Source: Firmicutes bacterium UBA3930
Lineage (GTDB): Bacteria; Bacillota; Clostridia; Caldicoprobacterales; Caldicoprobacteraceae
Length of the DNA: 24,194 bases
Direction: 5' to 3'
Assembly (NCBI GenBank): GCA_002385885.1
Contig: DGEI01000025.1
Location: 17,110-41,303 of the forward strand
Under the pieces are notes generated by a model that saw only the letters and a list, made by a program, of their open reading frames with translations, was not told the DNA's origin and searched no databases. Below, in pieces: positions 16,317-23,725 of this stretch. A program made the translations under genes and the position numbers. The first letter of the stretch is position 1. Each line of letters starts with the position of its first letter.

Positions 16317-18272
16317 ATGGACGGATTATGGATTTTCCATGATTCTCATGACATAACCTATAGAGAACCGTTTGGCGCAGTTCCCTGCGGGGAAACGATA
16401 ACCCTCAGGCTAAAGATGTGCTCATCGATTGCTTTAAGTAATATTTATTTAAGGTTGTGGCGGGATGGGGCAGGCGAAAAAAGAATGCCTATGCATCCGG
16501 TAATGCCGGATGACGGCCAAATGGTGTATGAAGTTCAGTTCAGGAGCCCTGGTGAACCGGGGCTCCTATGGTATTATTTTATTATAGAAACAAACCATGG
16601 GAAAGTTTATTATTACGGCAGCCCCGATGGATTGGGGGGTGTCGGGCAGCTGACCGGCTATCCGCCTCATTCGTACCAGGTAACGGTGTATAAACGGGAC
16701 TTTACAACTCCCGACTGGTTTAAAAACAGCGTTATGTATCAGATCTTTGTTGACCGCTTCTATAACGGAAACGAAGACGGCAGTTTTATGGCCTATAAAG
16801 ACGATTGCATATTCCATGATGACTGGTCTGAAACACCCTGCTACAAACCGGATCCCAAAACGGGTGAAATAATGTGCAATGATTTCTTCGGAGGCAATCT
16901 GCCCGGGATTATACAGAAGCTGCCCTATCTGAAAGAACTGGGTATAAGCGTGCTGTACCTCAATCCTGTGTTTGAAGCTTACTCCAATCATAAATATGAT
17001 GTGGGCAATTACAAGAATATAGATCCTATGTTCGGAGATCTTAGGATATTCCGGGAGCTGTGCAGTAAGGCTAAAGAAATGGGGATCAGTATCATTCTTG
17101 ACGGGGTGTTCAGCCATACCGGCAGCGACAGCGTATACTTCAACAAAAAGGGCAGGTATCCCTCCCTGGGAGCCTATCAGTCCAGGGAATCTCCATATTA
17201 CTCCTGGTACCGGTTTATACGTTATCCCGACAAATATGACTGCTGGTGGGGTATTCATACCCTGCCGAACGTAAATGAAATGGAGCCGTCCTTCATGAAC
17301 TATATAATACATGATGAGGATTCGGTGGCAAAATACTGGTTGAAAATGGGGGCCAGGGGATGGCGGTTGGATGTGGTTGACGAGCTTCCGGATGAATTTT
17401 TAAAAGCTTTCAGAAAGGCGGTCAAACAGGCAGACGGGGATGCCGTTATTATCGGCGAGGTTTGGGAGGATGCGTCCAGGAAAATAAGTTACGACAGGAG
17501 AAGGGAATACTTGCTGGGAGAAGAGCTGGATTCTGTTATGAATTATCCTTTTCGTGATATGGTTATAAAATTTATTATGGGAGAATGGGATGCCAGGCAT
17601 TTCAACAGGGGGATTGTCAGCCTGTTTGAAAATTATCCCATACACTGTGTATATTCCCTTATGAACATTGTGGGAACCCATGACGTTGCGCGCATAAAAA
17701 CCATATTAGGCGGGGCTCCGCCCCAGCATACATTAACCAGGGATCAGCAGGCTTTCTATGTTATGACTGATGAACAGGAATACCTGGCACGACAAAGGCT
17801 TAAGCTGGTTTCCCTGCTGCAGATGACATTTCCCGGTGTACCATGTATTTATTACGGTGATGAAGCTGGGTTGGCCGGATACAGCGATCCGTTCAACAGA
17901 AGGACCTATCCCTGGGGACGGGAGGACAAGGATATATTGGAATGGTATAAGAGAATCATTGGGCTGAGAAACGGTATGGATGTTCTAAAGACAGGTGAGT
18001 TCATCCCCGTTTATTGTGAAAACGATGTGTACGGCTTTGTACGCAGAATTCAGGGAGGCAGGAACGTGTTTGGACATCAGTGCAAAGACGGATTCGCCCT
18101 TGTACTGGTAAACCGCAGCCGGTATAAGGCATATACCGTAAAGCTTAACATGATAAAATGGGGTGTAGGCAGGTTAACTGACATTCTGAACAACTGTGCT
18201 GAATTCTATGCAGAGGACGGTTATTTGACAGTTGAGATACTGCCCCTTAAAGGAAGGCTGATTACCGGTTGA
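16317..18272 (+). CDS. Cytoplasmic GH13 alpha-glucan hydrolase (neopullulanase/cyclomaltodextrinase-like)
   Basis: This alpha-amylase family enzyme of 651 residues probably trims glycogen or maltodextrins inside the cell; it has no signal peptide. Residues 1 to about 125 form a beta-sandwich domain. The barrel follows from about 137 (YQIFVDRFYNG), with DGVFSHTG, GWRLDVVDE (nucleophile D352), GEVWED (acid/base E381) and GTHDVAR (D456). The LPNVNEMEP stretch resembles the MPxLN region that marks neopullulanase and cyclomaltodextrinase subfamilies. Substrate cannot be fixed from sequence. AAGGA at 16303-16307 is 9 bases before the ATG at 16317 and too close to the ATG at 16308. It lies 34 bases after glgP. 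Confidence 0.85.
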   Translation: MDGLWIFHDSHDITYREPFGAVPCGETITLRLKMCSSIALSNIYLRLWRDGAGEKRMPMHPVMPDDGQMVYEVQFRSPGEPGLLWYYFIIETNHGKVYYYGSPDGLGGVGQLTGYPPHSYQVTVYKRDFTTPDWFKNSVMYQIFVDRFYNGNEDGSFMAYKDDCIFHDDWSETPCYKPDPKTGEIMCNDFFGGNLPGIIQKLPYLKELGISVLYLNPVFEAYSNHKYDVGNYKNIDPMFGDLRIFRELCSKAKEMGISIILDGVFSHTGSDSVYFNKKGRYPSLGAYQSRESPYYSWYRFIRYPDKYDCWWGIHTLPNVNEMEPSFMNYIIHDEDSVAKYWLKMGARGWRLDVVDELPDEFLKAFRKAVKQADGDAVIIGEVWEDASRKISYDRRREYLLGEELDSVMNYPFRDMVIKFIMGEWDARHFNRGIVSLFENYPIHCVYSLMNIVGTHDVARIKTILGGAPPQHTLTRDQQAFYVMTDEQEYLARQRLKLVSLLQMTFPGVPCIYYGDEAGLAGYSDPFNRRTYPWGREDKDILEWYKRIIGLRNGMDVLKTGEFIPVYCENDVYGFVRRIQGGRNVFGHQCKDGFALVLVNRSRYKAYTVKLNMIKWGVGRLTDILNNCAEFYAEDGYLTVEILPLKGRLITG

Positions 18273-18292
18273 CGGTACGGCCTTTTGTTGTA
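18254..18292 (+). terminator. Intrinsic terminator at the end of the glycogen cluster
   Basis: AAGGCTG (18254-18260) pairs with CGGCCTT (18278-18284), and inside it TACCG (18263-18267) pairs with CGGTA (18273-18277), with an AT bulge and a 5-base loop that contains the TGA stop codon of the GH13 gene. The U-rich end (TTTTGTTGT) is only moderate. The stem starts within the coding sequence. Confidence 0.65.
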
Positions 18293-18353
18293 TTCGTATA
18301 ATTTTTGAGGTTCAAAATTAGCAAATTGGCAATTTTTTATAAAATCATTGCTT

Positions 18354-18382
18354 TTGCAAATATACGGGTGTAAACTTAGAAT
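18354..18382 (+). promoter_or_regulatory. Likely sigma-A promoter for recQ
   Basis: TTGCAA (18354-18359, 4 of 6) and TAGAAT (18377-18382, 5 of 6) are 17 bases apart. They lie after the glycogen-cluster terminator and about 80 bases before recQ. A perfect TTGACA at 18400-18405 has only a poor -10 (TAAATA at 18424-18429, spacing 18) and is the weaker candidate. Confidence 0.45.
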
Positions 18383-18409
18383 AGTTCATGTTTGAAATTT
18401 TGACATAAG

Positions 18410-18460
18410 AAGGAGATTTTATGTAAATAAATGAGGATAAGCCGAGAAGGGTGTAGTTAG
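18410..18460 (+). other. Start-stop codon and 9-codon leader ORF upstream of recQ
   Basis: A near-perfect ribosome binding site, AAGGAG (18410-18415), is followed 5 bases later by ATG at 18421 and immediately by TAA (18424-18426). Four bases after that stop, ATG at 18431 opens a 9-codon reading frame ending in TAG at 18458-18460, one base before the recQ ATG at 18462. The recQ ribosome binding site AGAAGGG (18445-18451) lies inside this small ORF. Translation of the leader may tune recQ, or this may be the relic of a former gene start. The codons are visible; the role is inferred. Confidence 0.4.
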
Positions 18461-18461
18461 T

Positions 18462-20225
18462 ATGAGCCAATCAAAAGCTGTAAACAAATATTTGACTGAA
18501 TACTTTGGTTTTGAGTCCTTTCGTCCCGGACAACAGCAGGTAATTGAGAGCATACTGCAGGGAAATGAAACCGTTGCCATATTTCCTACGGGAAGCGGCA
18601 AATCATTGTGTTACCAGCTTCCGGCTCTCTTGTTCCCGGGAGTCACTATCGTAATATCACCTCTTATTTCTCTTATGAAGGATCAGGTGGATCAGTTGAG
18701 CAAACTGAATATTCCCTGTACATTTATCAGCAGTATATTATCCGAAAAAGAGGTTGCCAACAGGATTGAAAACATGAAGCAGGGGAAATACAAAATTGTT
18801 TATATAGCTCCTGAACGGTTTTATTCCGAGCAGTTTATCGATGCCCTTGAGGGCATAAACATTTCATTTATTGCTGTTGATGAGGCTCACTGCATATCGC
18901 AATGGGGACACAACTTCCGGCCGGCCTATCTGAAAATAAAGGACTTAATTGAACGAACGGGCAATCCCGTTGTAGCTGCTTTTACAGCCACTGCCAGCCG
19001 GAGAGTGCAGCAGGATATAATCCGCCTGTTGAATCTAAAGAATTACAGGATATTTGTTGACAGCTTTGACCGGCCCAACCTGGAATTCAGGGTAGAACGG
19101 CCCGCTAATAAGCAGATGTATATATTCAGGTATATTAGGAAAAATATCGGGAAACCGGGAATTATTTATGCAGCAACAAGAAAACATGTTGAGGATCTTT
19201 ACCAACTGCTGTACAATAACGGTATTTCGGTTGGAATGTATCATGCCGGGTTGAGCAGCGAGGATAGAAACCTGGCCCAGGAAGCCTTTAGCAAAGGGAA
19301 AATATCGGTTATGGTTGCAACCAACGCTTTCGGCATGGGTATAGACAAAAGCAATATCCGGTATATAATTCATTACAACATGCCCAGATCAATTGAATAC
19401 TACTATCAGGAAGTAGGACGGGCGGGGCGTGACGGCAAACTGGCTTCCTGCATACTTCTTTATTCGGAGTCCGACTATTACCTGAACCGGTTTTTAATTG
19501 GCGGGAACTATCCGCCAATCAGGCTGGTTGAAAGTGTCTATAACAGGGTATGTAAAGCAGGCAGAAGGGGTATTAAACTGGAAACCCTTACGAAAAGCCA
19601 TGCAAACATGTCCAAACAGCTGATAAACAGCGCTGTACGCAAGCTGATAGAATATAATTATGTACAGATAAGGCGAGGGATCGTTTACCGGTTCCTGCCG
19701 GGCAGGAAACTGGAACTTACCCAGGAAGATATTGACAAGCACAAAGAGGTGGAACTGGAAAAACTGTCAAAAATGATGGAATACTGCAACAGCAAAAAGT
19801 GCCTGCGCTGTTATATACTGGAGTACTTTAATGAAACCCCAGAATTTACGCGCTGCGGCAGCTGCAGTGTTTGCGGTTCGGCTTCAGACGGTACCAAGAA
19901 AAAGGTTATCGACGAACTGCTGACAAGTATTTTAAATATAACATCCTCGGAAACAGATATCCGGACGCTGGCCAAAGCTGATGATGCACTTCTCGAAAAC
20001 CTGAAAACGGTCAGGGAAAAGATAGCCCAAAGAACCGGTATACCCCTATCCAGGATCTTCGATGATAATATGCTGGAAGAAATTGCTGCTGTAAAACCGG
20101 TAAATAAGAAGCAGATGATGAAGATCGATGGGATACAGCATTTTGAAGGCCGGCAGTATGCTGATGAATTCCTGGTAGAGGTTCACCGGTACCTGAGGAA
20201 AAAAACCATAGTACAACCCCGGTAA
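18462..20225 (+). CDS. recQ: ATP-dependent DNA helicase RecQ
   Basis: RecQ is a 3'-5' DNA helicase in recombination and replication-fork repair. The 587-residue protein has Walker A PTGSGKS (K47), DEAHCISQWGH (D140-H143), FTATAS, the helicase C-terminal motifs (MYHAGLS, NAFGMGIDK, QEVGRAGRDG), a zinc-binding Cys set (KKC, CGSC, C) near 440-475 and a C-terminal HRDC domain (about 505-585). The aromatic-rich loop reads WGHNFRP where most RecQ proteins have WGHDFRP. AGAAGGG is 10 bases before the ATG. It is transcribed towards the ABC permease gene, ending 3 bases from it. Confidence 0.94.
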   Translation: MSQSKAVNKYLTEYFGFESFRPGQQQVIESILQGNETVAIFPTGSGKSLCYQLPALLFPGVTIVISPLISLMKDQVDQLSKLNIPCTFISSILSEKEVANRIENMKQGKYKIVYIAPERFYSEQFIDALEGINISFIAVDEAHCISQWGHNFRPAYLKIKDLIERTGNPVVAAFTATASRRVQQDIIRLLNLKNYRIFVDSFDRPNLEFRVERPANKQMYIFRYIRKNIGKPGIIYAATRKHVEDLYQLLYNNGISVGMYHAGLSSEDRNLAQEAFSKGKISVMVATNAFGMGIDKSNIRYIIHYNMPRSIEYYYQEVGRAGRDGKLASCILLYSESDYYLNRFLIGGNYPPIRLVESVYNRVCKAGRRGIKLETLTKSHANMSKQLINSAVRKLIEYNYVQIRRGIVYRFLPGRKLELTQEDIDKHKEVELEKLSKMMEYCNSKKCLRCYILEYFNETPEFTRCGSCSVCGSASDGTKKKVIDELLTSILNITSSETDIRTLAKADDALLENLKTVREKIAQRTGIPLSRIFDDNMLEEIAAVKPVNKKQMMKIDGIQHFEGRQYADEFLVEVHRYLRKKTIVQPR

Positions 20226-20228
20226 AAC

Positions 20229-21905
20229 CTATAATTCCAGTTTTCTATATGAAGATTCTGCCAGGGTGTATAAAATCGCCAGGCTGGGAACTGATAGTAT
20301 AGCCGCGCTCAGGCCAAGTATGATATATACCCATCCTTCGGGAATGCCTATTTTAAAAAGCAGGGCAGACAGCACTCCCCAGATTATCAGTGATACAAAT
20401 GTAAGCAGTATGCTGAAAAAACCGTTGAGATTCTGTTTGACGGCTTCCTGAGGATCATTCCACACCAGCTTAGGACGGATCACATCTATAATCAGGTTTA
20501 ATGTATTAAGCAGAAAGGAACCCAGGATACCCAGAATAAGTATTGTAAACAGTCTCACAGGGGACAGCTGTAAAACAAAAGCAATAATAATAATGGTGAA
20601 TAAAATGCCAATTCCTGAAATTGCCATCCCGTGGAGCAGTTTAGCTGTAACCTGTTGTTTGGGAGATATGGGTATTACTTTGGAAATCCAGAATGTCTGC
20701 CCCTCACGGGACAGGGATGTACACGAAACAATATTAATGCTGGCGGTAAATAAAACAATGGCTAAACCGACAAGAGTAGCCTGTGTTATGAATTGGGGAT
20801 CTGTTGCCATCGAAATTAGTTCCTGCATATCCCCGCTGCCGCTGAAGTACGGCATAAGCAATAGAAATGGCACCATGATCATGCCTGCCAGCCCGTTTAT
20901 CATATATATGGGCGTTCTTAAGAAAAGTTTCCATTCTCTCCAGAACAGGGCGGTTACCGGGTTTGAAGTCTTTTGGGTTTTGCGGTTTATTTGCTCGGCT
21001 GAAAGGTTTCTTTTTTTACGGCTTACTTCCTGGCCTGACAGCAATCCCTTATAGAAAATCCGGTTCCCCAGCCAAAGAAGGAATATAAAGGCAATCGCCG
21101 CAACAGCTATAGTTAATGCGAAATAGAGCAGTCCTTCGATGCCCGGTTTGGAAAGGCTGTAGGTCCCCCAGAGCACATGAGGAAGCTTCTCTCCCAGCTT
21201 ATCTATAATATTGATTCGGGAAGTCAACAGATCCTGCATAAACTCATCAGGATTACCGTTGGACATTCTCTGAGCAAAGTAGTTTATTGCAACTCCCAGG
21301 AATAATCCGAGGAGTCCTCCTATAACCATAAGGAGATCCTTGCTTTTGCGTACGTTAATCAGGCGCATCAGTACCAGGACAAATACCGATGCAATAATCA
21401 GCGGAATAACGGGAGACAGCAGCATTATGAACACACTTTTAAACCAGTATGCTATATCCGGCCTTGTACCCACACCGTAAATAATGATAGCGGGAATCAA
21501 CATGGGGAGAAGTACCAGGTATTCATTTATCAGTATTATCAGGAATTTAGTGCCCAGGATATGGTAAGGCTTTAAGGGAAGCGGAACCAGGATATCTACA
21601 TCGTTGGAAAAGTAGAAGGCAGATATGATGTAGAATATTCCGAATACAAATATTACAAACTGGCTTGCAAGCAAGCCTATGGTAATGACGATTTCAGGAG
21701 TGTTCATAAACACACCTGCTGCGTACACACTGTATAGAACCATGGTGAAGAAGGCTACTAATGATCCTCCGCCAATGATTATGGCCAAAAAAATCAATAT
21801 AGGTTCCCAGAGGCGTTTCTTCTCCCTGGTAAAGCGATACCGGAGGGCAGAAATCCCAAAATTGACATTCAGGCTGATTTTCAGTAAATTGATAAACTGC
21901 TTCAT
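20229..21905 (-). CDS. ABC exporter permease
   Basis: This 558-residue membrane protein has about twelve predicted transmembrane segments, grouped roughly six and six around a charged cytoplasmic stretch near residue 290-315 (KKRNLSAEQINRKTQK). The layout suits an ABC-2-like exporter permease with a duplicated half. The ATP-binding partner is the gene just upstream, overlapping by four bases (ATGA), so the two are coupled. The substrate cannot be told from sequence; similar pairs are linked to drug, peptide or lipid export. Its 3' end nearly touches recQ, leaving no room for a terminator between them. Confidence 0.8.
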   Translation of the reverse strand: MKQFINLLKISLNVNFGISALRYRFTREKKRLWEPILIFLAIIIGGGSLVAFFTMVLYSVYAAGVFMNTPEIVITIGLLASQFVIFVFGIFYIISAFYFSNDVDILVPLPLKPYHILGTKFLIILINEYLVLLPMLIPAIIIYGVGTRPDIAYWFKSVFIMLLSPVIPLIIASVFVLVLMRLINVRKSKDLLMVIGGLLGLFLGVAINYFAQRMSNGNPDEFMQDLLTSRINIIDKLGEKLPHVLWGTYSLSKPGIEGLLYFALTIAVAAIAFIFLLWLGNRIFYKGLLSGQEVSRKKRNLSAEQINRKTQKTSNPVTALFWREWKLFLRTPIYMINGLAGMIMVPFLLLMPYFSGSGDMQELISMATDPQFITQATLVGLAIVLFTASINIVSCTSLSREGQTFWISKVIPISPKQQVTAKLLHGMAISGIGILFTIIIIAFVLQLSPVRLFTILILGILGSFLLNTLNLIIDVIRPKLVWNDPQEAVKQNLNGFFSILLTFVSLIIWGVLSALLFKIGIPEGWVYIILGLSAAILSVPSLAILYTLAESSYRKLEL

Positions 21906-22624
21906 TGTTCCGTCAGCTCCAGGAAAATATTCTCCAATGTTGCGGCGTGTTCGCCGTGGCGGAGTTCATCAAGGTCCCCTATGGCAATAAGTTTACCTTT
22001 GTGAATAATGCCGATACGATCGCATAACCGTTCAGCAACCTCCAGGATGTGGGTTGAGAAGAAAACAGTATTTCCCTTGTCGCAGTGTTCCCGCATAAGC
22101 TCTTTGAGCAGATGGGATGACCTGGGGTCCAGGCCGACCATGGGTTCGTCCATAATCCAAAGGGCAGGGTTATGAATCAGCGCACCGGTAAGCACTATCT
22201 TCTGCTTCATTCCGTGTGAATAGCTTTTAATCAAATCGTTTGCAGAATCAACCAGTTCAAACATATCCAGAAAATGATTTATCCTTTGCATTTTTATATC
22301 CGGAGGTACCTGATATACGTTTGCCATGAAATCAAGATATTCCAAGCCTGTCAACCGGTCGTATATCACCGGAGAATCGGGCACGTATCCGATACTCCTT
22401 TTTGCATCAATGGGATCCTTTTGATTGTCAAAACCGTTTATGATTATAATGCCTTCATCCGGATTTAAGAGTCCTACCATCATCTTTATTGTGGTGGTTT
22501 TTCCGGCACCATTCGGACCTAAAAAGCCGAATATCTCTCCAGGCCTAACATGAAGATTGAGATTATCTACAGCTTTAACCGCACCTCTGCTGTAGCTCTT
22601 GGACAGGTTGCTTATTTTAATCAC
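21902..22624 (-). CDS. ABC exporter ATP-binding protein
   Basis: This 240-residue nucleotide-binding subunit powers the permease encoded next to it. It has Walker A GPNGAGKTT, a signature motif written YSHGMKQK (in place of LSGGQ, a variant usual in DrrA/CcmA-type exporters), Walker B LWIMDEPMVGLDP and the H-loop STHILE. The start is GTG at 22624 on the minus strand, with GGGAGG 8 bases upstream. A well-formed promoter lies 31-59 bases further upstream. Confidence 0.92.
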   Translation of the reverse strand: MIKISNLSKSYSRGAVKAVDNLNLHVRPGEIFGFLGPNGAGKTTTIKMMVGLLNPDEGIIIINGFDNQKDPIDAKRSIGYVPDSPVIYDRLTGLEYLDFMANVYQVPPDIKMQRINHFLDMFELVDSANDLIKSYSHGMKQKIVLTGALIHNPALWIMDEPMVGLDPRSSHLLKELMREHCDKGNTVFFSTHILEVAERLCDRIGIIHKGKLIAIGDLDELRHGEHAATLENIFLELTEQ

Positions 22625-22654
22625 CGTTTAAGCCTCCCTTTTAAATCTATAAAC

Positions 22655-22683
22655 ATTATATCAGCTGCTTATTGTGTTTACAA
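22655..22683 (-). promoter_or_regulatory. Sigma-A promoter for the ABC exporter operon
   Basis: On the minus strand TTGTAA (4 of 6; plus-strand 22678-22683) and a perfect TATAAT (plus-strand 22655-22660) are separated by 17 bases. It drives the GTG-started ATPase gene and its permease. Confidence 0.7.
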
Positions 22684-22703
22684 TTGGAAAAAACATATTG
22701 TAA
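22678..22703. promoter_or_regulatory. Operator-like inverted repeat over the exporter -35 box
   Basis: TTACAAT (22678-22684) and ATTGTAA (22697-22703) form a perfect 7-bp inverted repeat with a 12-base spacer. The half-site centres are 19 bases apart, near two helical turns. One half covers the -35 box of the exporter promoter, so a dimeric repressor bound here would block it. No regulator gene is in view; GntR-type regulators often control such exporters. Confidence 0.4.
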
Positions 22704-22733
22704 AAATTGATGTTTAGCAACAATTCCGGTCAT

Positions 22734-22762
22734 TTGTTTTTTGCCCTTTAGTGTGCTATAAT
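22734..22762 (+). promoter_or_regulatory. Promoter for the restriction-modification genes
   Basis: A perfect TATAAT (22757-22762) preceded by TGC (extended -10) has TTGTTT (3 of 6) 17 bases upstream at 22734-22739. The predicted start near 22769 leaves a 32-base leader before the ATG at 22801 with no recognisable ribosome binding site. Confidence 0.6.
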
Positions 22763-22800
22763 TTGGACAAACCCAAAAAACTTGTATTATTAAATAAAAC

Positions 22801-23715
22801 ATGGAAGCGTTTTTGGGAAAATTGATGGATCAAGAAGGTGAGCTTGTGGCTGAATTATGGGGGAAGAAGGATGAGGAAAGATTCTTTTTAGAGTCATTAA
22901 AAAATTATGCTGCACCTGAACAGCTTTTCTATTCAACTGCAGAGGGAAAGTATTTGGCATATTGGCCTAAAGGTTATAAAGGGCCAAAGACGACTTTGCA
23001 GAGTAGAAATGCTCTGATCGGGAGCTTTACTGAAAAATGGGTCGCTAATTTGATAAAAAATATAGTTGATTCAAAAAATTATTTTGTTGTCCAAGGGGCT
23101 ATTTGTAAAAAGATCGGGTTAACATCAGCTTCTTCAGCTGATGTTATTATTTCAAAATCTAAGGAACGACATCAAACGCCCGATAATATATTGTTGATTA
23201 TCGAAGTTAAAATGTCAATTGTATGGAACTGGCAGTATATCAATAAAGATAAAGTTATTTGTATTGGAGATTATAGAACGCATCAGGGTAATCCAGGGTT
23301 GTTACGCTCGGATTCAATGTTAAAGGCTATTGGAAAAAGTATTAATATAAGAGTTTCAAGTATAGAATCTTCAAAAATCCCGATTCTAATAATCGGAAAC
23401 ACCCCAATAACAAAAAGTTACATGGAAAAGGTTGATAGATTGAAAGTATCTGGTATCATTCAAGGATTTTGGTCAATAAATCCGACACCATTGGATAATA
23501 GCGATAGTTTAAAGAAAACCGACAACTGTGGATTCTATAGATTTGATAATATTAAAGAGTTAAGTGATAATATTTGCAAAATACTTTCAGAAGAGAGAAA
23601 TTTTTTCTCAAGTATGAAAAGTAATAGGGAGTTAGGACAAATAATTGAGATAGCAAACCGACAGAAAACATATGAAGAAAAAGCACAAATGTTTCTAAAG
23701 CTTGTAAGGGAGTGA
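22801..23715 (+). CDS. Type II restriction endonuclease (PD-(D/E)XK fold)
   Basis: The 304-residue soluble protein carries a PD-(D/E)XK nuclease core: E78 in a preceding helix (SFTEKW), D114 (SSADVII) and E135-V-K137 (LIIEVKMS), with the hydrophobic strands expected around them. The adjacent DNA methyltransferase gene, 10 bases downstream, supports a restriction enzyme. The recognition site cannot be read from the sequence. Sampled lines are about 27-35% GC, below the housekeeping genes, which fits recent acquisition. The ATG at 22801 lacks a clear ribosome binding site; ATG at 22825 is an alternative. Expression may be deliberately weak so that methylation comes first. Confidence 0.75.
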   Translation: MEAFLGKLMDQEGELVAELWGKKDEERFFLESLKNYAAPEQLFYSTAEGKYLAYWPKGYKGPKTTLQSRNALIGSFTEKWVANLIKNIVDSKNYFVVQGAICKKIGLTSASSADVIISKSKERHQTPDNILLIIEVKMSIVWNWQYINKDKVICIGDYRTHQGNPGLLRSDSMLKAIGKSINIRVSSIESSKIPILIIGNTPITKSYMEKVDRLKVSGIIQGFWSINPTPLDNSDSLKKTDNCGFYRFDNIKELSDNICKILSEERNFFSSMKSNRELGQIIEIANRQKTYEEKAQMFLKLVRE

Positions 23716-23725
23716 TTTTAAGCCT

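Noticed and set aside
16566..17312. 248-codon minus-strand ORF inside the GH13 gene
   Set aside because: It overlaps the conserved catalytic barrel on the other strand and has no ribosome binding site or recognisable domain.
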